DNA from: JBCCGR01 sp039029195
Lineage (GTDB): Bacteria > Pseudomonadota > Alphaproteobacteria > Rhizobiales > Rhizobiaceae
DNA: 33,847 nt
Direction: 5' to 3'
Assembly: GCA_039029195.1 (NCBI GenBank)
Contig: JBCCGR010000051.1
Coordinates: 1-33,847, forward strand
The translations under genes were made by a program, and so were the position numbers. Positions 7,578 through 14,506 of this stretch are shown here, piece by piece. The notes under the pieces were generated by a model. It was not told where the DNA came from. It worked only from the letters and a program-made list of their open reading frames with translations, and ran no database searches. Each line of letters opens with the position of its first letter. Position 1 is the first letter of the stretch.

Positions 7578-8504
7578 CTAAATTGGAGTTCCCGTCAATG
7601 CCTCGTAGAATTTGCGACCATGGCCCGCAATCAGCGCCGATTTGTCGAGACCGTTCACAATGCGTCTGGCATTTCCCCATTGCGCCCGTTCAGCGTCGAA
7701 ATAGTGGGCAAGCTTCTTGCCTGTGTAGAGGCCATCGATCATCCCGATAAACAGAATATCGACGGATGTTTTCAGATCGAGCGCCAGGTCCGGATTGTTG
7801 ACAAGATCAATGCCCAGCACCCTCCCCAGCCGCTCGTAGTTGGAGCGATGGGTCAATTGGACCAGACCTCGGCCAAAATAGTGCTTGTCAGATCCCGGAG
7901 GATCAGCCAGCGCATAGTTGCGGCTGATGCGGCCCTTTTTGTAAAGCCGTGTCACAGCATTCACCGCGCCCTGATCGGTCTTGGCAAAGCCCTCGCGAAC
8001 GGGTTCCATCAAGCGACCGGTCTCGTGATAAGCCGTCGCCAGAATATAGGCGAGCCATCGGACATCGGTCAGCGTTTCATCGCTTTCCCAACGCGCAAAA
8101 ATGGCATTGTAGCCATCGACCTGCGACTGGTTCAGCCGCTTGTGAAACAGGCCGCGAAATCGCACGTAAAACCCAACACGATCGATCTTGCCCGTGTCTT
8201 CTTCTGACGTTCGCGCCTGACCGTGCTGCACAGATTGAAGTTCAGCGGCATCATCTTCATCTTCCGCATCAGACGGTACTTTCTCGGCCGAAACCTCATC
8301 GCTTGCTGGTTCATCTCTTTCTGAGCCACCAAGGAGATCCGCATCGGAGGGTCGCTGTTCGGCACATTGCGCGCTGATGGTGAGTGCACCATCGGCACCG
8401 GTTTCAATGCAAAGCGGACTTTGGCCTTCCACCAGCGCGCTCAGCACGTTCCCGTTCGCCGCGTCAGTGTCAGAGACAGCAATTGAAATTCGGGTGGTGA
8501 TCAT
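7578..8504 (-). CDS. GH19-type chitinase/endolysin-like peptidoglycan hydrolase
   Basis: The protein is 308 residues. Residues about 110-305 form a glycoside-hydrolase-19-like (lysozyme-superfamily) domain. It has the catalytic-type glutamate E161 in ATAYHETGRLMEPV and the conserved GRGLVQLTHRSNYERLG at 211-227, as in phage endolysins and 'putative chitinases'. Residues 1-50 are a small beta-rich segment. Residues 51-105 are a highly acidic, probably disordered linker. There is no signal peptide, so export would need a holin, lysis or another route. No phage structural genes are in the window. The ATG at 8504 has GGAGTG upstream. The Fe-S protein gene begins 32 bases after its stop, suggesting one transcript, though the functional connection is unclear. 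The substrate is more likely peptidoglycan than chitin. Confidence 0.75.
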   Translation of the reverse strand: MITTRISIAVSDTDAANGNVLSALVEGQSPLCIETGADGALTISAQCAEQRPSDADLLGGSERDEPASDEVSAEKVPSDAEDEDDAAELQSVQHGQARTSEEDTGKIDRVGFYVRFRGLFHKRLNQSQVDGYNAIFARWESDETLTDVRWLAYILATAYHETGRLMEPVREGFAKTDQGAVNAVTRLYKKGRISRNYALADPPGSDKHYFGRGLVQLTHRSNYERLGRVLGIDLVNNPDLALDLKTSVDILFIGMIDGLYTGKKLAHYFDAERAQWGNARRIVNGLDKSALIAGHGRKFYEALTGTPI

Positions 8505-8658
8505 GGGAACACTCCAATGCGAACCGCACCATTGCGGTGTTCACACACCAGCCTAAGCAGCCCGGGAAGCGCGGGCATAAGATTTTCTTCAATGCTCCCC
8601 TTCTTCCCAACCGCACAAAGGTCAATTCGACCCAACATTTACTGACTGGCAAAAAACC

Positions 8659-8748
8659 AATTGCCCTTCGATGCAATTCTTGGTTTGTAGTCGCCAGCAG
8701 GATCAAAGGCATAAAGCCTGATCCAGCGATTTCGGGAAATTCTTCCCG
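8659..8748 (+). promoter_or_regulatory. Structured 5' leader upstream of livK
   Basis: Three inverted repeats lie in the 278-base gap before livK. AATTGC (8659-8664) pairs with GCAATT (8673-8678). GGATC-AA-AGGC (8700-8710) pairs with GCCTGATCC (8716-8724), forming nine base pairs with a two-base bulge. CGGGAA (8733-8738) pairs with TTCCCG (8743-8748) across a four-base loop. The last is 34 bases from the start codon, and GGGAGA at 8771-8776 is the ribosome site. There is no U-run after any of the hairpins, so a simple attenuator is not shown. No convincing -35/-10 boxes were found. The rest of 8505-8782 shows no gene. A regulatory leader is inference. Confidence 0.4.
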
Positions 8749-8782
8749 GTATCGCGCGTATCTCGAGTTAGGGAGAATTTTC

Positions 8783-9988
8783 ATGAAGAAACTGCTTTTG
8801 GCCACAACCGTGCTTGCCGGTATTGTGGCAGGCACCCCAACAGCCGCATTGTCGGATGGCCACGAAGTGAAAATGGGGGTCATTCTCGGATTCACCGGTC
8901 CAATTGAATCGCTCACACCAGGCATGGGCAGCGCTGCCGAGCTTGCCTGGGCTGAAGCCTCGGAATCAGGCAATCTGTTTGACGGCAAAAAGATCGTCTC
9001 TGTTCGCGCCGATTCCACCTGCATCGATGCCGCGGCTGCAACCGCTGCCGCTGAGCGCCTTGTCACTTCCGACGGCGTTGCGGCCATCATGGGTGCTGAC
9101 TGCTCCGGCGTAACGACCGCAATCGTAAACAGCGTGGGCGCGCCAAACGGCGTGGCGATGATTTCGCCATCTGCGACGTCTCCCGCGCTGACCACCATCG
9201 AAGACAAGGGTTTCTTCTTCCGCACGGCTCCATCTGATGCCCGTCAGGGTCAGATTCTGGCTGACATCGTGATTGACCGTGGCGTCAAGGAAGTCGCAAT
9301 CACTTACACCAACAATGACTACGGCAAGGGCCTCGCCGATTCCTTCGGCAACGCGTTCAAAGCCAAGGGTGGCAAGGTCACCATCGTTGCGGCTCACGAG
9401 GACGGCAAGGCCGACTACTCTGCTGAAGTGGGTGCACTTGCTGCTTCCGGCGCAAAAGAGCTCGTGGTCTTCGGCTATGTGGATCAGGGCGGCAAGGGCA
9501 TCGTTCAGACTTCACTCGACACGGGTGCTTTCGATCGCTTCATCTTCGCTGACGGCATGATCGGCCAGTCGATCATCGATAGCGTTGGCGACGATCTGAC
9601 CGGTTCATTCGGCACAGCTCCTGGCAGCGACAGTGACGGTGCAAAAATCTTCCTTGAACTCGCCAAGGGCAAGGTTTCCGGTGACGGCAAGGGTCCGTTT
9701 GACGGCCATTCCTACGATGCCGGTGCCATTCTTGCGCTGGCCATGCAGGCTGCCAAGTCCACAGATCGCGCCGCCATTCAGGCCAAGATTATGGAAGTGG
9801 CCAATGCACCTGGTGAGAAAATCAAACCCGGTGAAATCGGCAAGGCTTTGAAGATCCTCGCTGAAGGCGGTCAGGTGAACTATGAAGGCGCCACCGGCGT
9901 TGAGTTCAACGAAGTGGGCGAAGTGTTCGGTTCCTACAAGGAGCTGGAAGTGAAGGGCGGCGAATTCGCCACGATCAAAATTCGCTAA
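8783..9988 (+). CDS. livK: Branched-chain amino-acid ABC transporter, periplasmic binding protein
   Basis: This is a 401-residue type I periplasmic binding protein (Peripla_BP_6, LivJ/LivK-like). A signal peptide of about 25 residues (MKKLLLATTVLAGIVAGTPTAAL) is followed by KMGVILGFTGPIESLTPGM, the usual first strand and ligand-contact loop. The hinge-region GADCSGVTTAIVN and YTNNDYGKGLADSF segments follow. The start ATG at 8783 is set by GGGAGA 6 bases upstream and by the signal peptide; the open frame extends upstream without support. It is monocistronic, bounded by the hairpin leader and by a strong terminator 28 bases downstream. The matching ATPase and permease genes lie about 4.5 kb away on the other strand. 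Ligands are probably leucine, isoleucine or valine, but related proteins bind other amides or aromatic acids. Confidence 0.92.
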   Translation: MKKLLLATTVLAGIVAGTPTAALSDGHEVKMGVILGFTGPIESLTPGMGSAAELAWAEASESGNLFDGKKIVSVRADSTCIDAAAATAAAERLVTSDGVAAIMGADCSGVTTAIVNSVGAPNGVAMISPSATSPALTTIEDKGFFFRTAPSDARQGQILADIVIDRGVKEVAITYTNNDYGKGLADSFGNAFKAKGGKVTIVAAHEDGKADYSAEVGALAASGAKELVVFGYVDQGGKGIVQTSLDTGAFDRFIFADGMIGQSIIDSVGDDLTGSFGTAPGSDSDGAKIFLELAKGKVSGDGKGPFDGHSYDAGAILALAMQAAKSTDRAAIQAKIMEVANAPGEKIKPGEIGKALKILAEGGQVNYEGATGVEFNEVGEVFGSYKELEVKGGEFATIKIR

Positions 9989-10016
9989 TGCACGCATTTC
10001 ACTGACGTGATTTGAG

Positions 10017-10047
10017 CCGGGGGTGGGAAACCGCCCCCGGTTTTTTT
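10017..10047 (+). terminator. Intrinsic terminator of livK
   Basis: Ten paired bases, CCGGGGGTGG (10017-10026) with CCGCCCCCGG (10031-10040), include a single G-U pair and close on a GAAA tetraloop. Seven T residues follow at 10041-10047. The hairpin begins 28 bases after the livK stop. This is a textbook rho-independent terminator on the plus strand. Confidence 0.95.
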
Positions 10048-10150
10048 GTGGCGCAAACGGCCCGCAAACATTCATGGAAATGCACAGACCAAATCAATCA
10101 ATTGAGCGCCATCCATATTGATCTGAGCCTGTCGCGCGACGGATCGTGGA

Positions 10151-10738
10151 TCAGTAAAACTGCGCGTGGCTCTTCGAACGTTTCAGCGCCCGTGAAATTC
10201 TGAATACTGCGAAAATGGACCCCAACAACAGAGCCAGACCAAACAACAGCACATTCTGGTCGAATTTCAGTTCGTTGAGAACTGAAACCGGAAGCGCGAT
10301 GGCTGGGTTGGAACTTATGTAACTTACAATTTCGGTAGAGCCTGTTTGGAACAGATGGTCGTTTAATGAACGCACGAGTTCAATGGTTTGCGTACCGCCA
10401 TCAGCCGGTTTGTATTGAAGTTTGACAAGACGATAGCCCTCCTGAAACTGAAGCATGATATTGGGGTCGCCACCAGATAGCCGTTTGGGAAGTGGCTCCT
10501 TTTTGGCAGCAACATCAATTGTTTGACCAGTCGCGGTCGTGCCAAAATTCGAAAGGTAGAAGTACTTCGCACCGGTGGAACTGTGGGTTGAGGTCAAATA
10601 CAGACCCACAATCAGCACAAGGCAGCAAACCGCGATACCCAGATAGTAATTGTCTTGTTGGGCTTCGTGTTGATTGAACAAACGCAATCGTCCCGTGATT
10701 GATATTGCACGCAAGAGTAGAGAAATGGCTGCGATCAA
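10151..10738 (-). CDS. Unrecognised two-helix membrane protein
   Basis: This 195-residue protein matches no family I recognise. Residues about 31-50 (YYLGIAVCCLVLIVGLYLTS) and about 163-182 (NVLLFGLALLLGSIFAVFRI) are membrane helices. Between them lies a region of about 110 residues that is probably extracytoplasmic. The C-terminus is short and basic (RALKRSKSH). The frame has no ATG near its start: TTG at 10738 directly follows a stop codon, and TTG at codon 18, with GGGA just upstream, is an alternative. It is transcribed divergently from the 1053-residue membrane protein across a 127-base gap holding a perfect dyad, so the two may be co-regulated. It looks less GC-rich than its neighbours by eye. 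It is probably a real gene, but its start is uncertain. Confidence 0.6.
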   Translation of the reverse strand: MIAAISLLLRAISITGRLRLFNQHEAQQDNYYLGIAVCCLVLIVGLYLTSTHSSTGAKYFYLSNFGTTATGQTIDVAAKKEPLPKRLSGGDPNIMLQFQEGYRLVKLQYKPADGGTQTIELVRSLNDHLFQTGSTEIVSYISSNPAIALPVSVLNELKFDQNVLLFGLALLLGSIFAVFRISRALKRSKSHAQFY

Positions 10739-10789
10739 TCAAGCTAATCGAAAGAATTGCCCAGGACCGCTCAGTGACAAAATACATAC

Positions 10790-10808
10790 TGAACGATAGT
10801 CTCGTTCA
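10790..10808. promoter_or_regulatory. Perfect 7-bp dyad between divergent unknown genes
   Basis: TGAACGA (10790-10796) and TCGTTCA (10802-10808) form a perfect inverted repeat with a five-base centre. It is roughly mid-way between the divergent start codons at 10738 and 10866. Size and spacing suit a dimeric repressor operator. No regulator gene is adjacent and no clear promoter hexamers were found, so the role is inferred. Confidence 0.4.
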
Positions 10809-10865
10809 CTAACCTAGTTGCCGACTGCCCGATATCTTCGATGATCTCAAACGAAAGTCGCGCCC

Positions 10866-13800
10866 ATGACAGGCAAATCCGGAGACGAAAAGCCCGTCAA
10901 AAACAGTGATCTGTCTGCCCAACCGCCTGCGGATGAACCTTCAGGCGAACCGCCAGTGCGGCCATCAGATGCCGAGTTAGAAGCGCTTTCTCAAAAACCG
11001 ACAAAGGCAGAAGAGGCAGTTTCTTCTGCATCTGAATCGAAAACTGCTGAAAAATCGAAAGAGAAGAAGGAAACTGACGGCAAGCAAACGGTCGACGCAG
11101 ATGGCGGGAATGACTCTGTTTCCGCCAGGATATTTTCAGGCCTGAAATGGTTCTCCATTGGCGGGATCACCCTCTGGGGTCTTGTGATCTTCATGGCCTT
11201 TTCGTTTTCACATTTCTCCGGTTTCATCGACTATTGGCGCCCGTCCACAAAGGGCACGGTGTGGATTGAGACGCCGCAGATTTATACCCGCGAACGGCTG
11301 GTCAATGACCGGTTTCGCGAAAAAGCCTGGCTGGAACAGCGTCTTGAAAATCTTGACGAAACAGAAGGCCTGATCACAAGCCTCGGCAAAACCACGCTCG
11401 CTGCTAAAATCGCCGGCGGCACCGAGCCTGCCAAAGCAACGGCTGAAACGCCGGCCACACCCGATCTTGCAAAAGCCGCCAAGCTGGTCGACGCGCTGGA
11501 TGCGTTTGAGAAAATCCGCAACCGCCGCGCCAGAATTCGCACAGCACTGATCGAAAACGAACTCGACGACCGGCACGATCTCGGCGCCAACTCGCTCTAC
11601 ATGTTCAATTTTGGTGCCGCGGTTGCTGCCGGTCCGCGCACGCGCAATCCGCTGCTCATTAAAATGCACGTGGAACGCGGCGAAGAAAGCTATCCCTTCC
11701 ATCAGCTTGTGAGAAAGCCAGACCATCCTTGTGGCGACGGCTTGATCACACGCTTTGAATGCGCCTGGCTCATTGAACTGAACGTGGTCACGCCCACCGG
11801 TGCCGACTTTGAGCAACGCTGGCTTGCGGAACTCGATCGCTGGAGAACGCTATACAATCGCTGGATCCAGTTTGAGAACGCCAGCTATCGCAAGGAAGCC
11901 GACGATATTCGCCGCCTGCTTCAGGCGGAATCGGCGCGGATACAGCTCAACCAGACCCTGAAACCCTATTTCTCACGGCTGGAGAAAAAGGCGGAGCTGT
12001 TTGCCGAGTCTCTGCGTCAGCTCATGCCAGCGAATGCAGGCCCCATGCCCGCTGGTGCTTTGTGCAAAATGTCGGCGTCCGAGCTCTCAGGATCATTCGG
12101 AAAATCGCTCGAAGATCATCTTCGTGAACTGGTCAAACAGTGCATCAGGTTCGTCGAACATTCTCTCATTTACATCGATCCTAAACGGGCGCAGCAATCA
12201 GAGAACTCAAGCCTGCGGCAGGAAGATACGGTGGTTCAGGTCGAGGCGACGAAGGCCATCACCCAATACCCGCCCGGCATCGTGTTCAATGATCTTTTGA
12301 AGAACATTCTTCAGACCTTCAACAAGCAGTGCGCCTGGAGCGATCCGATCCTGCGCAGGGTCGCTTCGGGTGACGGTCAGGAAGATCGGTTCAAGGTCTT
12401 CGACAAATATGAGGACCGCGTCCTCGCCTGCATCGTCAACGCGATCATCCGCGACTTTGGCTCCCATCCCTTGAGCAAAATGGAGCGCGAACAGGCCCAC
12501 ACCGATGATGCCGTGACGAGAACCATTCAGGATCTGGGCGAGTCCCGACGTTTTCTTTCCAACTACCGTATCAAGTCGGGCCTTCGCGACATCTTCACGG
12601 CGGAAAACTCGCTCCACAACGGTTACGGCGCGCGAACGCAGTTCGCGGCGTTTGTCGCGCGAAACCCGGCAGGTGGTTCCGGCGAAACCGGCGAAAGCCG
12701 ATCAGCACCAATCTCGTTTGCGGGTGAGCGACTGAACTATACCAACGACCAGTTTAATGCGGCCTGCTCGGCAATCAAAAACCCTATCGATACCAAATCG
12801 GAAACACCGTTCCAAATCGGCATTACCACCAACTACCATGTGGTCAAACCGCAGACCACGCATGTGGACAAGGACATCGGCTGGAACCTGCTGATCCATT
12901 TCCTGTGCAAAAGCTGGGCGCGGGACGAATTCGACGAGGATGGGTCTGAGTATGCAAATGATCTCAGACACATCCCGGTGGGCCTGTTCCGGTTCATCAC
13001 AACGCTCTCAAAGAGCCAGCGAACTTTCAGCTATTCGGTTCATCCCCGGGCAGAGTTTGATCTGGAAGGGCGCGAGCAGGAGAAGTCATGGTCACTCTCC
13101 GGTATATTGCCGGGTAATGGCCCTTCAGCTTCCACCTCCGCAACGGGTTCCGAGGCGAGCGCATCCGTGAAAAAGCATTACCGCATCATCGGTTTCAGCA
13201 GCCAGCAGGATCTGGATGATTCCGCACACGAGAGCGATGCCGTGCGGGCCGGAGGAGCTGCAGTGGCAGAAAAACCGGCACCCGCCACCAAGGCAGAAGC
13301 AAAGCGCCGCGCGGTGTTTGGCTGGTATGTCATGCCCGATCAGACCCGCGGGTTTCTGGGAACCGACCCACGTCTTTCCTCCGCCAATCTCAACCTGTCA
13401 GCCCTGATCTCCCTTCCCGCCTGGTGGGACAGCGTGCGCATCAACGTTGACTGGGCCTGGGTGCGGCCCGGCACGGTGCGGGCGGGTCCGCCGCGAAAAG
13501 ATGAGATCAATACCCGCAATCTCCACACGCAGACCATGCGTATTGAACTGCCAACGCGTCTGGAATTCCTTCGAAACCACTTCTCGCGCGCCGGGGGCAT
13601 TGGACCATCGCTCGACCGTTTGCGCATTCAACGCCGGGAACTCAAGGCCTGTCAGAAAGCCGAGATTGTGATCTATGGCGAACGTCTGTGGCGGTCCACC
13701 GCTGTGACGCTTGGCAGCCAGAAGGCAAGCCTCATTCAGGTTATGCCCAACATGCGGGGCATCATCGCCACTTTTGATCAGGTTCGCCCCTACCTGCCCA

Positions 13801-14027
13801 AGGCCGGGGAACTCAACGAACTGTTTGGTGTTGGAAGGCTGGCGATACAGGGATCGCCTGACGCCAACTCAGACAAGCAGGACGTTCCCCTGACCGTTTG
13901 GACAAGCGAAGGCCATGTGACGCTGGTTGATACCTATTTCGTCAACATGCCGAAAGACGCAAATCCCGGCGGGCGAGCACCGACTGAACCATGCGCAACA
14001 AATGCGCCATCGGGCGGAAAGGGCTGA
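10866..14027 (+). CDS. Unrecognised large single-pass membrane protein (1053 aa)
   Basis: I do not recognise a family. Residues 1-90 are low-complexity and rich in E, K, S and P, probably a disordered cytoplasmic tail. Residues about 95-117 (FSIGGITLWGLVIFMAFSFS) form one membrane helix. The remaining 930 or so residues are probably periplasmic. They include helical, charged stretches (about 140-400) and beta-rich segments later on. They contain ten cysteines, while the part before the helix has none, which fits disulfides outside the cytoplasm. A segment near 955-1000 (AEIVIYGERLWRSTAVTLG, then MPNMRGIIATF) has the rhythm of an IPT/TIG-like immunoglobulin fold, but this is only a resemblance. 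The ATG at 10866 has only a weak upstream GAAAG. It is divergent from a small membrane protein gene and convergent with a small secreted protein gene. Confidence 0.8.
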   Translation: MTGKSGDEKPVKNSDLSAQPPADEPSGEPPVRPSDAELEALSQKPTKAEEAVSSASESKTAEKSKEKKETDGKQTVDADGGNDSVSARIFSGLKWFSIGGITLWGLVIFMAFSFSHFSGFIDYWRPSTKGTVWIETPQIYTRERLVNDRFREKAWLEQRLENLDETEGLITSLGKTTLAAKIAGGTEPAKATAETPATPDLAKAAKLVDALDAFEKIRNRRARIRTALIENELDDRHDLGANSLYMFNFGAAVAAGPRTRNPLLIKMHVERGEESYPFHQLVRKPDHPCGDGLITRFECAWLIELNVVTPTGADFEQRWLAELDRWRTLYNRWIQFENASYRKEADDIRRLLQAESARIQLNQTLKPYFSRLEKKAELFAESLRQLMPANAGPMPAGALCKMSASELSGSFGKSLEDHLRELVKQCIRFVEHSLIYIDPKRAQQSENSSLRQEDTVVQVEATKAITQYPPGIVFNDLLKNILQTFNKQCAWSDPILRRVASGDGQEDRFKVFDKYEDRVLACIVNAIIRDFGSHPLSKMEREQAHTDDAVTRTIQDLGESRRFLSNYRIKSGLRDIFTAENSLHNGYGARTQFAAFVARNPAGGSGETGESRSAPISFAGERLNYTNDQFNAACSAIKNPIDTKSETPFQIGITTNYHVVKPQTTHVDKDIGWNLLIHFLCKSWARDEFDEDGSEYANDLRHIPVGLFRFITTLSKSQRTFSYSVHPRAEFDLEGREQEKSWSLSGILPGNGPSASTSATGSEASASVKKHYRIIGFSSQQDLDDSAHESDAVRAGGAAVAEKPAPATKAEAKRRAVFGWYVMPDQTRGFLGTDPRLSSANLNLSALISLPAWWDSVRINVDWAWVRPGTVRAGPPRKDEINTRNLHTQTMRIELPTRLEFLRNHFSRAGGIGPSLDRLRIQRRELKACQKAEIVIYGERLWRSTAVTLGSQKASLIQVMPNMRGIIATFDQVRPYLPKAGELNELFGVGRLAIQGSPDANSDKQDVPLTVWTSEGHVTLVDTYFVNMPKDANPGGRAPTEPCATNAPSGGKG

Positions 14028-14054
14028 TTTCTGTTTTGGTGAAAGCGCTGCGTG

Positions 14055-14357
14055 CTACTGCTGTGTAGAGCCTTTCAGCTCACCGCAATAGCACGGGGAC
14101 CCCACCGGCTGCGGCTGTATCGGGCACCAGCCACGATTGGTGACACAACGACTGCCAAAACGATTGTTCTGACTATAAGTCTGCGCCACCTGACGATTGA
14201 ACCAGGACTGCCGCACCTTCTCATTGAAGATCGAGCCCGTGTAGAAGCCACGCCATTTGTTGAGATCGAAGATCTGAGGTTCCGAATGCGCAGCACCAGC
14301 AGCCCCCATGGAGACCATGCAGGCGAGAATAAATGCAACTGATGTCTTACTTGGCAT
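14055..14357 (-). CDS. Small Cys-rich secreted protein
   Basis: This 100-residue protein has a signal peptide (MPSKTSVAFILACMVSMGAAGAAHS) and a mature part of about 75 residues. Four cysteines are clustered near the C-terminus (SRCVTNRGWCP and SPCYCGEL), a spacing that suggests two disulfides. Short exported proteins with a C-terminal 'GSPC.C' element are seen as hypotheticals in Rhizobiales. The ATG at 14357 is the signal-peptide start; the nearest GGAG is about 13 bases upstream, longer than ideal. It converges on the 1053-residue protein gene with 27 bases between stops and no obvious terminator. The function is unknown. Confidence 0.68.
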   Translation of the reverse strand: MPSKTSVAFILACMVSMGAAGAAHSEPQIFDLNKWRGFYTGSIFNEKVRQSWFNRQVAQTYSQNNRFGSRCVTNRGWCPIQPQPVGSPCYCGELKGSTQQ

Positions 14358-14472
14358 TCAGTGCGCAACTCCGTTCGAACCGCGACAAAGATCAACCTAC
14401 CCGATTTATGATGAACGAAAGCTGAATGCGTTCATCGAGCTCGACGCATCACCAACCACGCAATTGCGGTTC

Positions 14473-14497
14473 GATTTGGGCGAAAACCCGCCCAATC
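14473..14497 (-). terminator. Hairpin after livM, possible terminator
   Basis: On the minus strand GATTGGGCG pairs with CGCCCAAATC (one bulged A) around the loop GGTTTT, starting 10 bases after the livM stop. No U-run follows, so it may mark factor-dependent termination or protect the 3' end rather than act alone. The remaining bases up to 14357 show no gene. Confidence 0.4.
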
Positions 14498-14506
14498 CGC
14501 TTTCGC

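Noticed and set aside
7546..7680. 45-residue N-terminal extension of the dehalogenase-like protein
   Set aside because: It would overlap the end of the upstream gene, lacks a ribosome site and resembles no family N-terminus; a strong GGAGGGG precedes the ATG at 7545.
8537..8782. 82-residue upstream extension of livK
   Set aside because: The signal peptide begins at 8783 directly behind GGGAGA; the upstream frame covers the hairpin-rich leader.
8470..9225. Minus-strand open frame of 251 codons opposite the start of livK
   Set aside because: It overlaps both livK and the ATG region of the endolysin-like gene, and no protein family is visible.
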